A stretch of DNA of 64,000 bases from Pseudopithomyces maydicus (Eukaryota; Ascomycota; Dothideomycetes; Pleosporales; Didymosphaeriaceae), in assembly GCA_026873275.1 (NCBI GenBank), contig JANTUC010000016.1:992001-1056000 (forward strand). The letters run 5' to 3'. Both the position numbers and the translations under genes were made by a program. Positions within the stretch are counted from its first letter, which is position 1; the number at the start of each line of letters is the position of its first letter. The notes beneath the pieces are model-generated. The model worked only from the letters and a program-made list of their open reading frames with translations, had not been told where the DNA came from and searched no databases. Below, piece by piece: positions 43,361-54,464 of the stretch.

Positions 43361-44919
43361 ATGTCTGGCCCGGATCCAAAGGACATCACAAGGGCGCTGG
43401 AGAAAGTCGGCCAGTCCGCCCACGCCTGCGACATGGATCCCGAACGGAGGAAGGAGGTCGAGAAGCGGCTGAAGCTGAAGCTGGATGCTCGATGCTCGCT
43501 CTTCGTGCTCATGTACATCATGAATTATCTCGATCGGAACAATATCGGAGCTGCCCGTCTCAAAGGCCTGCAGACTGATTTGGGGATCGACGATACCGAA
43601 TATTCCACTTGCCTGAGTATCTGTACGTCAACTCACCCCGTTCACAACGATGCATTATCACAGAAACTGACTATAGCATAGTATATGTTGGCTACATTCT
43701 GATGCAAGTGCCATCAAACATGTTCATCAACCGCATCTCTCGACCTTCTTGGTACATCGGCTGCATAATGCTCATCTGGGGCATGATAAGCACACTCTCT
43801 GGCAACACGACTTCCTTCGGAGGCATGGTCGCAGTCCGCTTCTTCATCGGTTTCGTCGAAGCAGCTTTCTTGCCCGGAGCTCTCCTCATCCTTTCCAAGT
43901 GGTACACGCGCCGCGAACTCACCAAGCGCAACGCCATCCTTTTCTGCGGCAACCTCATCTCCAACGCATTCTCTTCTCTCGTCGGAGCCGGCGTTCTCTC
44001 CAACATGGAAGGCACGCTGGGACATCGTGCCTGGCGCTGGCTGTACTGGATTGAAGGTGGCGCAACCATGTTCATCGCGCTGCTTGCTATCGTCGTCCTG
44101 CCAGACTTGCCGCACAACACCAGGGGTTTCACCGAGGAGGAGCGCGCCGTCGCCGTGCTCCGCATGACCGAAGATGTCGGTGAAGCCGATGTGGACTCCG
44201 AGACCATGTCTCCCTTCACAGGTCTCATCATGGCTGTCAAGGACCTGAAGATCTATGTCATGATGTTGACCTTCACCGCCTATGTCGTCGGTCTCTCATT
44301 CAACGCCTTTTTCCCCACGCTCACCCAGACTCTTGGTTTCGGATACGTCCCCACGCTCCTCATGTCTGCGCCGCCGTGGGTCTTCTCTTGCATCATCAGT
44401 TTGATCAATGCGTGGCACGCGGACAGGACAGAAGAGCGTTTCTGGCACATTGTCGGTCCCATCATCGGTGGCCTTATTGGCTTCGTCATCAGTATGTCGA
44501 CTGAAAATGTTGCTGCTCGCTACGTGGCTTTGTTCCTCCAGGCATCCGCCTACGCCGGTTTCATCGTGTTCTACTCCTGGATCTCATCATCCTTCCCACG
44601 TCCGCCTGCGAAGCGTGCCGTTGCCATCGCCATGATCAACGCCTTCTCGCAACTTGGAAACATTGCAGGCTCGTATGTGTGGAACATGAAGGACCATGGG
44701 TACAGGAACAGCTATGGCATTGTTACCGCCATGTTTGGTGTTACGATTCTGGGATGCTACATCTTCAAGGTGATTCTGCAGAGATTGAACAAGCAGATCG
44801 ACGAGGGTGAAGCAGCTTGGGTGACGAGCGGGGACGTGGCGGAGAAGACTGCTAAAAATGAGGGTGTCTCTGTCGAGGAGGGCACGAAGCTCATCCGTGG
44901 CTTCAGATATCTTGTCTAG
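43361..44919 (+). CDS. MFS transporter, ACS (Dal5-like) family
   Basis: A plasma-membrane proton symporter of the anion:cation symporter family, which takes up organic acids, vitamins or allantoate-type compounds. Exon 1 is 43361-43622 and exon 2 is 43682-44919, with a CATAG acceptor that restores SILYVGYILMQVPSNM (499 aa). The family signature LMYIMNYLDRNNIGAARLKG is in span 1. VRFFIGFVEAAFLPGALLIL and YTRRELTKRNAI are the span 4-5 blocks. RWLYWIEGG and AIAMINAFSQLGNIAGSYVW are also typical. About 12 spans are seen, split by a central loop with LPHNTRGFTEEERAVAV. The last 40 residues are cytosolic. The substrate is unknown. A 1.3-kb promoter suggests regulated expression. Confidence 0.9.
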
Positions 44920-45191
44920 TATCCTCGTATCAGCGACTGCATTGCGTATCCTGGATCCCACAAAAACCCTTCAACATCAGAAATAAATAAATTTTACTTG
45001 AATGCATACATCACATTCCCAACAATTGCTTGATTTTTAACATGATTCTAGTCCTCTTTTATACCTGCCCAAAGCCAAATAACCCAACCATCCATATTCC
45101 CACCAGAAAGATCAAGCTACCATAATGGGGCACAGCAGAGCAGGTCTTGGAAATGCCATGTTCAAACCGTGTTAGACGAGATAAGGACCCC

Positions 45192-46295
45192 TCACATCTG
45201 CTCTTCCACCAACAACCAAATCCTACACCGATTCCAAAACCCATCCGGCACAGGAAATTCCACCCAATCCAGGACCAACCCTTTCAAATCAGACAATCTA
45301 CACGCCATCTCCTTCCAATCCCAGTACCCCTCCGGATCTTCACCCTCTGGAACCTTCTGCTGCATCAGAGCTCCAAGCCCCGGGTGCTTTTCCCAAAGAT
45401 AGGGCATCAGATTCCCATTTATCAGCGCCTCTCGGAAGAATCGTTGGTCGAGGGGCAAGCGGGCTGCTAGTGTTTTCGAGCATTGGCGGAGATTTAAAGC
45501 TGAGAGGATGGGTATTTGATTGGTGATGGTGTGCAAGAGTTCTGTGGGGAGGGACTCGATTTTGCTGGATGGGGTGCCGGGAAGGTAGGACGGAGGATAT
45601 CGGGTCTTGTTGGCGGGTTTTAAATTTGCGGCGATGGAATCGGTTAGAGAGTAGGTGAAGAGAGGATTGTAGAAGTATGGCTGTGTGAGTGATCAATTAT
45701 GCTCTCATGAGTTATGTGGTTGTCTAATTTCGGTACCTTGGCCCCATCAAAGTTCTCATCACTGTCCTCCCAGTCATCGTAACCCCAGTAGTCATCAGCA
45801 CCGTAGTAATCTTTATTGAGATACTCGCCGCGCCATGGCGATGCAATTTTGAGTAGAGCATCGTAGTACGCACGATCTCGGCGCATGCAGCATGCAGGCC
45901 GAATATAGAGTTGCCGTTGATATCTACACCGAGTGTATAAAGGCTGCCAAATTCGTGACTTGTAAATGAGGTCCCTTCACGCAAGAGATACCCGAATTTA
46001 TTGACAGCATCTGGTACACACAAGGTGGTGTCTGATTTGATGCATGGACCATTCGTATCAAAGTGCGGCAAAGAAGATCGCAGACCGAAGATGCAGGCTT
46101 TTTGGAGCCACTTGAAGGGTTAGTTGTGCTACAGTATTATTTACGTTGCTTACATTGCGACTGAAAGCAGCGAATACATGAGGCTATATTGAACTTGAGA
46201 CCTACCATAAACTTTGCAATTGGAGGGTCGTGGTCATCGTACGGGTGATCAAAATAAGCACCGCAAACGACACAACAGGTACCCGGGAGACCCAT
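45192..46295 (-). CDS. F-box protein with N-terminal cysteine motif, one apparent frameshift
   Basis: Three exons: 46206-46295, 45737-46110 and 45192-45680. Exon 1 encodes MGLPGTCCVVCGAYFDHPYD, a Cys-rich start that may bind zinc. Exon 2 carries GYLLREGTSFTSHEFGSLY and then WRGEYLNKDYYGADDYWGY. Exon 3 has an F-box: KIESLPTELLHTITNQIPIL then SALNLRQCSKTLAARL. This layout (N-terminal CxxC, middle region, F-box late) is found in fungal F-box proteins of unknown substrate. A single-base slip at about 45880-45890 breaks exon 2 between FGLHAAC and RRDRAYYDALLKIASP. It is not in a homopolymer. With one added base the gene encodes 317 aa. Confidence 0.72.
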
Positions 46296-46588
46296 AATTC
46301 ACTTGTGTGAGGTTATTGGTAGATTTTGGAAGAATTGTTAATGCTGTCGTTTTCCAAATGCTAGTGAACGTAAGATCTGGCTTTTAAAGATAAGAGGGTC
46401 CAAGCGTTTGCGTAACTGTGGTTTTTTCGACCCCAACAATTGCGGCTTTGATGTGGAATTTTGTAGTTACGGATAAATCAAGTATACAACATTAGCATAG
46501 ATATTTTCGAAGCTTACTTTACATTAACGATCGTGTTAATTCAAAACGAACTGAGCTTTCTTAATGTAAGCTATCATTAGAAAGAGTT

Positions 46589-47758
46589 CTAAACTATGTA
46601 TCCAGTCTTCTCGAAACCACCTGGGTCAAGTTCGGCGTCTTTCGGTCTCATACCTTCGTCTTTTCCCTTCATCTCATACTTGGCCTTGTCATCCTTGTAA
46701 GAATTCCACCATTCCCTCGCTGAAGGTGTCTTCTTATGCGGCATCAGATTCCACGCCAACATGCTCTCTTCTTCATGCGATTCCAGGCCTAGCACAGCGT
46801 ACACGTCTTTTCTCCTCGGTCTCTTAGGTCCAAAGTCTCCTTTTCGTGCGCGGAGACACGCTCCGATCATCTCTTCATTGCATCCAATATGGAAGTGAAT
46901 CGCTATAGTAGCCACCACCATCAAAAACACAGTAATGAGTTGTGTCGCTAGCCCAGACATGCCAAGTGATACCACCTGGACTGCGAAACCTCCCCATCCG
47001 AGCATGCGGACTTTGTAGTACATGGTCTTCTTCTCGATGTCGGGCTTAGATACGAAGCACGAGTACACTATTCCTGATGGGACATACATTGTTACCATCT
47101 TCGCATCGGAAAGGATAACGAGTATCTTCTCTTCTTTATTGTTGCCATTGGATGCATGGAATGCTTTCTTTGCTGCGACATCCAGTGCATTTCTATTTTG
47201 CTGTACGACGTATGCGCGTACGATGACGGATACAACCATTGACACCGCATTTGCGAGGCCCCACCAATCGCCCTGAAGAATGGTGAGAACGAGCAGTGTC
47301 GCGTTGATGGAGATCCCGATGAAACCTGCTAGTAATCCATCTGCAGTTTGCGGACCTATGCGCCACTTTTCCTTCCTTGAGGGACGGTTGTCCACGGTCC
47401 ACCGGACGTGGCTGTTACTTCGATTGAATCTCTGAGACATACACCAGCGCGAAAACCATCCAGCAATATCGGTGGTCATAATACCGGCGGTGAGGTTGTA
47501 CACTGCGAAGCCCGATTTTGCATCAGCGAACTGGTCGCTAGCAAAAATGAAGGCGCCCAGTAATGGCAGGTATTCCAGGTAGCGACTACGGACTAGCCGG
47601 CCTATGGCTGAATCGACTTGCTCAGCACCAATCATGGTGATGATACCCAAGGCATCGATGTTGAAGGGCGACCAGTTGAGAACATGCCGAAGCGGCAGTG
47701 TACAGGATGGTGTCGTACAGTCGGCCATACTGTCCTGCGTAGGTACGACCTCGGCCAA
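46589..47758 (-). CDS. Uncharacterised multi-span membrane protein
   Basis: A 389-aa protein in one exon. Hydrophobic spans: YLPLLGAFIFASDQF, GLLAGFIGISINATLLVLTI, GLANAVSMVVSVIVRAYVV, MVTMYVPSGIVYSCFV, GWGGFAVQVVSLGMSGLA and LITVFLMVVATIAIHF. The loop RFNRSNSHVRWTVDNRPSRK is basic. The C-terminal 90 residues are charged and cytosolic-looking (KRPRRKDVYAVLGLESHEEE). No transporter or enzyme motif is seen. It looks like one of the fungal-specific membrane proteins often found near HET genes, as here, but a link is speculation. No frame break was found. Confidence 0.75.
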   Translation of the reverse strand: MAEVVPTQDSMADCTTPSCTLPLRHVLNWSPFNIDALGIITMIGAEQVDSAIGRLVRSRYLEYLPLLGAFIFASDQFADAKSGFAVYNLTAGIMTTDIAGWFSRWCMSQRFNRSNSHVRWTVDNRPSRKEKWRIGPQTADGLLAGFIGISINATLLVLTILQGDWWGLANAVSMVVSVIVRAYVVQQNRNALDVAAKKAFHASNGNNKEEKILVILSDAKMVTMYVPSGIVYSCFVSKPDIEKKTMYYKVRMLGWGGFAVQVVSLGMSGLATQLITVFLMVVATIAIHFHIGCNEEMIGACLRARKGDFGPKRPRRKDVYAVLGLESHEEESMLAWNLMPHKKTPSAREWWNSYKDDKAKYEMKGKDEGMRPKDAELDPGGFEKTGYIV

Positions 47759-48136
47759 AACACGTAGTTTTTGGGTCTTCTTAAGCTCTTGCGTTACCTC
47801 AGAACCTAACTTGTACCTGAAAGTTGAATCTAACAGTGGATTATGTTGTGAAGCTCAGGTATCTGTCTCTCAGCCTTGTCGTGTTGTCCGTTTTCCGGCT
47901 TTTGTTGTCGGCATCTGCAAGCAAGCCTGATGACTCTCGGTGTTTTAAGACATAAGTAAACCCTTTCATTAACTTAGAGCGAGCCAATATACAGACCAAA
48001 ATATTTTTTGTGTGAGGTGGGGGGTGACAAATGCGTTGTCTTCAGCCTCGTTGACCCCACCATCACTCATGCACCAATGCTCGGCTACAGTGAGCTGCAT
48101 TGCCGACTCACCGGTTTGCACCCATTTGAGCCTCGC
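47759..48136. other. Spacer between two leftward genes
   Basis: 378 bp holding the HET gene 3' UTR and the membrane-protein promoter. Nothing else is visible. Confidence 0.45.
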
Positions 48137-50374
48137 CTATCTAATACGGAATGTCGTTCGACTCAGAACACCTTCGTCCATTAAATCGATAGCCTTGCCA
48201 TCCATAAATCCATGAAGATACGTTTCATCGACCAAAGTATACCAATCTTCATCCGGTGTTTTACGCAAACTGAACGGTACTTTCCCACCAAAGAATACGC
48301 AAATAGTATCACCTGCCTGGATACTGCTTGGCGCAAGTCCTAAACGCCCCTTTTCAGTTACGAAAAGCCTCTTGTACATTAGGTTCATTTCCAAAGCTTC
48401 GAGCCATCGCTGTGTCGCCACGTCGACCTCTTTCCGATCCCTTATCTCCTCTGGCCATAGACTGCGAGTTAACGATCGCCTGTGCGCCCATCGATCAAAC
48501 TTTGAGGTGAGATTAATATTAGGATCGATACGTCTGTCAGTGGCGTTGGTGAGATAAGGAATCTGGTCTGCTAGAAGCGTTCTCCAGAAAGCCTCGGGCA
48601 TGGGCTGGCCAGTGGGCTTGTACGGGCAGTCCCAGTTCGTGATATCCAAGGCTTGTTGCCAAGGCTGCGGCAGAAGATCTCTAGCTTTTCTCCCGATGCC
48701 TGTCACGTAAAGAGACGCCAGAGGGTCGACGATTCCAGCGCGCCAATGCTCGAGATGGATAGTGCGGTTGCTCAAACGACGCTCGCTTTTCTCCATACGG
48801 TCATCGTGAATAACAACACTCACAGTGTCGATTTCAACACCTGATAGCTGGAGTTCATTGGAGTTGAGGTGGTATTGGTACTTTACTTCGACGTCCGTTC
48901 CTTTCGCTGCGTTGTACAAGCGGCTGGAAAGTTGATGAGAGGGAGTTGTATCCGACCAGTCCACTACCCAAGAGGGAAGTTCCTCGATCTTCTTCTTCGA
49001 GGGATTACAATCTTGTAGAACTCGCAAGTCGCGCTTCTCAAGTATCCAGTAGCGAGAAAATTCTTTGTAGAGGTCTTCCGTGGTAAGGTAGCCATAATTG
49101 ACAAGGCGTGCAAAGTGCTCCACATCTTTATTCGGTGGATTCTCATATCGGGCTGCAGCACCAAGGACACCGAAAATCTTATCACGCCTCAATTGCGTGT
49201 CTCGATGCCTCACATTTTGAATGATATCCAGTAGGTCGGGTGACCTGGCTATCCCTAAACTGTCCAATACGTGGAGGTACTCTCTGCCTGGCATAAGGAC
49301 GGCTGGTGTAACTCTTGTCTCTGAAAGATCATGCGCCATGACTAAAAGCATAGCAAACCTGAGCCTGGCCCATGGAAGTGTACGATCGCCGATGTAGACC
49401 GTTGCTTTCAATGCGAGCTCCTTTTCTTGCCACGTCCATACACGATCGAACCACCTTCGTGAAAGGAGGAGTCGAAGCCAATCCCATGCCATACGATCTG
49501 TACGGACTCCGAGCGTTCTGAGATCAATATTATCAAAGAATGGTTTACAATCTTCTGACTGCAGCCACTCCCAGAACTTTTTTTGATCAATTGCATCTGG
49601 TGTGGCCTCCGTCTCCCTGAGAAGTCGATTCCAGTTTTCCCGAAATCCTGGTGGATGATTTTCATTGTACCACGTGGTGAACGCGTTGATCATTTTCGTG
49701 ACTAATTTGAGCGAGGTGTCCACCCCATCTGTCCGTTCACCCAACCAGATTGGTACATCTTTAGCCTCGTTGTACACTTCACACATGAGTCTGATTTGCT
49801 CCGTCCTCTCGACTGGGTCAGCTTCGTTTATACAGATACTATCGATCCATATAGCTTTCCCGGCATGTGTTTTGCGAAACTGCCGCAAAGCTTGCTTGAG
49901 GTTACGTTTGACTTCGAACGCGATATCGTTCACCATCACCATTGTCTTTTCCTCCCATGGATCTTTCCATTCTGATTTCGACGACTTGGCTTTGAAGTTA
50001 GAATAAGGATTACCTCCAGTGTATGATAATGCCTCGTATGGAGGATGGTTGTCGAGATTGCAATGAGCCATAACCATTTCAACAGTGCTCTTAGGATCGT
50101 CGCTTGGCATGATATACAGCAGACGAATCTCTCGCTTCTTGAAGCCCAGCCGCCTGCTGAACAACGTCTCATTGTAGTCGTATATCGTGAGCTCTTGTTT
50201 TTCTAGCCATTCTGTTGTCAGGCCGTGTTTTGCAAGCACTCGTTCCGCTGTCCGATAGCGGCCCGCACACGAAAAGGGCCGCTTCTTCAGACATTGATAT
50301 AGAGTATATCTAGATGCGTCCGAAGAGGCCCTCCGTAAAGTGGGAAGTAATTTTGTCAATAAAAATGAAGCCAT
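48137..50374 (-). CDS. HET-domain (heterokaryon incompatibility) protein
   Basis: A 745-aa HET-domain protein in one exon. HET domains trigger cell death on fusion of incompatible hyphae and resemble TIR-like innate-immunity domains. The three HET blocks are present: YEALSYTGGN (residues 113-122; the usual SYTWGN has Gly for Trp), KAIWIDSICINEAD (near 174-186), and RWFDRVWTWQEKELALKATV. The rest has no NACHT, ankyrin or WD repeats. The C-terminal region (LGLAPSSIQAGDTICVFFGG) matches the conserved tail seen in many HET proteins. The first 45 residues (MASFLLTKLLPTLRRASSDA then SRYTLYQCLKKRPFSCAGR) are basic, amphipathic and poor in acids, like a mitochondrial presequence. Whether it is a functional incompatibility gene cannot be known. 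Confidence 0.88.
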   Translation of the reverse strand: MASFLLTKLLPTLRRASSDASRYTLYQCLKKRPFSCAGRYRTAERVLAKHGLTTEWLEKQELTIYDYNETLFSRRLGFKKREIRLLYIMPSDDPKSTVEMVMAHCNLDNHPPYEALSYTGGNPYSNFKAKSSKSEWKDPWEEKTMVMVNDIAFEVKRNLKQALRQFRKTHAGKAIWIDSICINEADPVERTEQIRLMCEVYNEAKDVPIWLGERTDGVDTSLKLVTKMINAFTTWYNENHPPGFRENWNRLLRETEATPDAIDQKKFWEWLQSEDCKPFFDNIDLRTLGVRTDRMAWDWLRLLLSRRWFDRVWTWQEKELALKATVYIGDRTLPWARLRFAMLLVMAHDLSETRVTPAVLMPGREYLHVLDSLGIARSPDLLDIIQNVRHRDTQLRRDKIFGVLGAAARYENPPNKDVEHFARLVNYGYLTTEDLYKEFSRYWILEKRDLRVLQDCNPSKKKIEELPSWVVDWSDTTPSHQLSSRLYNAAKGTDVEVKYQYHLNSNELQLSGVEIDTVSVVIHDDRMEKSERRLSNRTIHLEHWRAGIVDPLASLYVTGIGRKARDLLPQPWQQALDITNWDCPYKPTGQPMPEAFWRTLLADQIPYLTNATDRRIDPNINLTSKFDRWAHRRSLTRSLWPEEIRDRKEVDVATQRWLEALEMNLMYKRLFVTEKGRLGLAPSSIQAGDTICVFFGGKVPFSLRKTPDEDWYTLVDETYLHGFMDGKAIDLMDEGVLSRTTFRIR

Positions 50375-50876
50375 GATAGCCTGATAATCAGACGAGGCTG
50401 AGTTGAGCCGTAACGCGACCGAGAGCGCTACGCCATTAGCTGCTCTTGCGCATACCCAGGTGTTTACAGTATGCGCTAATCAAACGACAGCAATCACAGA
50501 TTTCTTCTGTGATGAAAGGTGTTCATCCGAAGGTCGGGGAGACGGAATTGTCAGTTCTGCTATGTGAAGTGAAGTTCTGACCGTAGGTCTGGCCCCCACC
50601 TGCCTTGTTGGGTGCTTATCAATTGAGGCTGCATACGGTCGGGACATCACAGAGCATCGAACCATCGTTTTCATGCCCAATAAAATACACGTTCCTGAGA
50701 TTGTTTCCTATTGAGATGTTGACTACCGGAATCGAAGGAATGGATAGTACTTTCAAGAATTCATGCAAGGAATAACAAGGCTCGCCCAGTCGATCCGCAA
50801 CTGTGTATACAGCGTTGACTGGAGCTCCACAGCGGGGCGTTACCGAGTCGAGTTTAATTATCGAAGCAGTAGTCAA
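50375..50876. other. Spacer between HET gene and F-box gene
   Basis: 502 bp holding the HET promoter and the F-box 3' region. An 85-codon open frame (50619-50876) lacks an ATG and is probably chance. Confidence 0.4.
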
Positions 50877-52595
50877 TCATTGCAGTGTTTTACGAACTAT
50901 GAAAGACTTGTCGGCAGGCCAAATGGAGTTGGGATGTCGATAATCGAAAATCTGGAAGTAATCGAAAGGATCTCGTAGAGCAAGCTTATTCAGACCCCCG
51001 CAAGCTTCCAGTCCCCAGTACTCTAAGAGTTCTGCGTTTTGGTCTCCAATTTTACTGAATTGATCATGGAGCTCATTGTCAGGCCGCCATGATCCCGTCA
51101 TCCAGAACAATTGTCGTGATTTCGAATAGTGCTGGCCCTGGTAATGAAAACCAAGAGTTTCGGGCGCTATGTATGCAATACCCCAAGCCAATGGTTGTTT
51201 TGGATGTTCCGCATAGGTTGCACCGGCACTTTCTGCGTTTTCACCCAAGCTGTCGTCTGCATTCCAACGCAGCGGAGACCATAAACAGACTTCTTTTAGC
51301 TTAGGCATCTCTTGTGCTGCTTTGGCGAAAGCTTTAAGGAAGGGAGGTAGAACTTCGTCATTTGGTTGGACACGGAACTGTTTTGACGTGACGACTTCTG
51401 TATTGACGCCAAAATCATCAGCTTCTTCATCCAGAGCCTCGTCGTCAGCGGTATCTTGCAAAGGAGGATAAGATTGATCATTGACCTCAGTGCCGTGAGC
51501 ATCATTGCCATGACCCTCGGGTCCGTCAAAATACCAGCGACCAGATGGTGCAGAGATGTGGAACACAATACAGACGCTCTCCAGGTTCGGATATGATGCA
51601 GCGCCTTCGGAAGGCCACATCAGACTCGCATCCACGACTGCTTTGAGCTCCAGCCTTCGTAAATTACTTGTCAGCAATCTGAGACTACCACTGAATGGAT
51701 CTTCTTGAATCGGTCCGACCAAGTTTGGCAGAGGCTCATCATGCATGATTCGTTCGACTGATGACAACGGCCAAAGAAAATCGAGTTGAGCTTGGCGCAG
51801 TGTAGCAGGCAGTTCCGCATGCTTCATAGCTTCGGCGAAGTCGACACGGGTGTCGCGCAGAGGTCCTGATCTGTCGCATTCCCGAGCGTATTTTTGAGGA
51901 ATCTCTTGACTGTAATAAGGTGTCCACCCGCTGCCAGCAAGAAGTTTGCATCCTACGTATTCCAAGCGGGGCAGTTTCACAGCCAAGTCCACGAGAACCC
52001 GCAAATCAACTTTCAGTAATGATTTTTCCTCCTCCAATGGGAAGACGATTGTAGGGTCATCGATACGCAATGCTCGCACAGAGAAAAGCTGAGGCAGCGT
52101 TTCAGGAGAGAGTAAATGCAAACGCCAGCTTACACATCTGCGATGAGGACAGGAAGCGCGTATGTGCCGGACTGGGGCAAATATAGTGAGCTGCACCATG
52201 CCTTCGGTAGCACTGTGCTCCAGCGCTTTGAGAGTCTCAAAGACAAACTTCAACTGCTCAGTGAACTGTTCGTCTTTTGCCCGAATTTCCTGTGCTGTTT
52301 CGCGGCAAATATACGTCTGACGTGATTTTTCATCTGCTTCCTCGGCCTCACCTTCATCGTAAGGCGGGATGCACGTTTGAAATCGGACGTGTCGTAAATA
52401 AGTCCATCTTCGACCATCGTAAAGCTCTCGAAACTGTTGTGCGTTCTCTTTGGTCAAGTCAAAGTTGGAATACGCTCCTGATGCACGCTCCGAAGCGTAT
52501 TGGAAGCCTGGTGAAAGAACGAGGGTGTTCTTTAGATCGTCGCGAGTCAAAAAACTGCAAATGCGCTCTACCAACTCTTGTGGGAGACTATCCAT
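50877..52595 (-). CDS. F-box protein with leucine-rich-like C-terminal region
   Basis: A 572-aa single-exon protein. I start at the Met of MDSLPQELVERICSFLTRDD, a textbook F-box start. The frame is open 24 codons further, to 52667. The F-box runs to about residue 45. The body has spaced strands typical of fungal F-box proteins: LRHVRFQTCIPPYDE, LFSVRALRIDD, LPRLEYVGCKL, LRRLELKAVV and LKEVCLWSPLRW. An acidic linker (DDEALDEEADD) lies in the middle. The C-terminus is YFQIFDYRHPNSIWPADKSF. It is likely an SCF adaptor; the substrate is unknown. No frame break was found. Confidence 0.8.
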   Translation of the reverse strand: MDSLPQELVERICSFLTRDDLKNTLVLSPGFQYASERASGAYSNFDLTKENAQQFRELYDGRRWTYLRHVRFQTCIPPYDEGEAEEADEKSRQTYICRETAQEIRAKDEQFTEQLKFVFETLKALEHSATEGMVQLTIFAPVRHIRASCPHRRCVSWRLHLLSPETLPQLFSVRALRIDDPTIVFPLEEEKSLLKVDLRVLVDLAVKLPRLEYVGCKLLAGSGWTPYYSQEIPQKYARECDRSGPLRDTRVDFAEAMKHAELPATLRQAQLDFLWPLSSVERIMHDEPLPNLVGPIQEDPFSGSLRLLTSNLRRLELKAVVDASLMWPSEGAASYPNLESVCIVFHISAPSGRWYFDGPEGHGNDAHGTEVNDQSYPPLQDTADDEALDEEADDFGVNTEVVTSKQFRVQPNDEVLPPFLKAFAKAAQEMPKLKEVCLWSPLRWNADDSLGENAESAGATYAEHPKQPLAWGIAYIAPETLGFHYQGQHYSKSRQLFWMTGSWRPDNELHDQFSKIGDQNAELLEYWGLEACGGLNKLALRDPFDYFQIFDYRHPNSIWPADKSFIVRKTLQ

Positions 52596-54464
52596 GATTG
52601 CGGCTGGAATGGAGTGAAGCTGAGTATTGTGGAAATGACATCGACGAGTTGGTTCACTGGGGCTCAATGCGCGGGCCAGGGGTATACTGCTAGTCGCTTG
52701 GCAAGCTCGTTTGCCCTCTTCTCTGATCGGGGAGGCGCTATGCAGATCACTTTTTGTGAAAGCTTCCTAGGTATGGACTTGTGAAAAATAATCAGCACTT
52801 GGTAAGCCAAGAATGCACTCCTCATAGTCTAATAGAGCTTCGTACAATATTCGTCTTAGTCTCAAAATCTGGCAGCTTGACCAGGCAGGTGACTAATCGC
52901 AAAATCACTATGCACCACATGAATTTCTACAAAACAACATCACGCTTCTGGCGCTCTTACCTGCTAACGTCTTCACTGTCACGTTGTTCAATGTCTTTCT
53001 GCTATAAAACATATCTTAAGTGAGAATCTAGTGAGGTTGTTCTCGCCAGAAGTAGAACTGGTCCACACACCAAATTAGCTTGCCCCCTCCCCAAAATAAA
53101 AACGGGGTAGCTAAAAAGAGCGCAAAAACATACAACAGTGGGGATTCGCTGCTGGTCACCCACGCAACTACTAATCCACCGGTGCACTGCTTATATATGG
53201 CTGAGCGGACGGGAAGCCTAGGTCTCAGTGCCCTATGGTCGTATGTGAAAGATATTACGATTTGGGGGTTTTTATTGGCGTTCATTGATATAACAGTGCT
53301 GGGCTACGCACGCCCAACACCAAGAGAGATAGTGAAGTGATAAACGTTTTGAGAATCTAGTACATCAAGAAAATGTTGCTATGAACTGGACAATTTTCAC
53401 ATCTTGAAGGGACGCCGAGTAGCTCTGTTGGCACACTGTCCAGGTTGGGCAAGGGACGCGACGACATGACATATTTCACTTCATTCACCAAATCGTGGTT
53501 AGTCTCATCACATTATACCTTGAACATTTAGTGAAATGATGGAGCAGCTGGCCTGAAGTCGTGAAAAGCTTGTGAAATGATCAGTAGTTAGCCTGAATAG
53601 GCTGTGTTCTCATTTTGCCCACGCACCAGTAACGTAGCCCGGCGTCGACCGGAATAGCAAACAATCAGTTGATGGGAGATTGTAGACCCACAAACGGTAT
53701 CTGAACTATATATCTTGGCGCCATCAAAGAGAGAGTTTCCTAACGACTGGCGGTTACAGATCTACATGTGGGGCAAGATCGCAAGGTACCCAAGGCTCTC
53801 GTATGCTGCATAGCCCCCAAAAGGCGAATGAATACACTGGACCAACAGTTTCTCTCACATTTGATTCAGGTTGATCTACCTCTGATGTAAGCCACCACTT
53901 TGCGACTTGCGCAAAAAGAATGTGTTCCGTCGGAGTTTGTTGATCATGCTCGTAATGTCTCACGCCGAAGATTCAAGGTGACACTCAGCCCTATCATTTC
54001 AGCGGCTAGCAAAACATCGCCCCTACTCCGCAATAAGCAGTAAGGCAGTTATCCACTCAGGGGGTTGCGCGGCATCACCCATCGAAGGATCTGATCGTCG
54101 TTTCATATCACGATTCGCTGTGCATAAGTCTGGGGCGGAATTAGAATTAAGCTTACTTGGCCCAGCTTAGCGCTGGAATTGTCCGATCCGATGCCAGAAC
54201 TCGGGGCTACATCTGCCTAGGGACCCTGCGCAGGGGGTTTGGGGGCGATTGTCACGACGAATGGAAAGATGAATAAAGAACACAGGATGGCAGCATGTTG
54301 TTGGGTTTGGGCACGGCATCACTGCCTCTTTTTTCAAAAGGGGTTTTTTCCCTACACACATTCGTTACGAGCTCTATTAGAGCGTTACACTCTTTAAATC
54401 CTATTCAGGAACATAGCTACATCTAGTTTTTGTATTTAGTTGTTCACGTCATTCATTCTTCAGT
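52596..54464. other. 1.9-kb region without a convincing gene
   Basis: The left end is the promoter of the F-box gene and the right end that of the secreted-protein gene. At 53028-53340 there are opposed open frames on both strands, each with a hydrophobic stretch; neither can be preferred. I saw no transposon ends. Confidence 0.4.

Noticed and set aside
53028..53340. Opposed short open frames with hydrophobic stretches
   Set aside because: Neither strand has a domain, splice support or better composition than the other.
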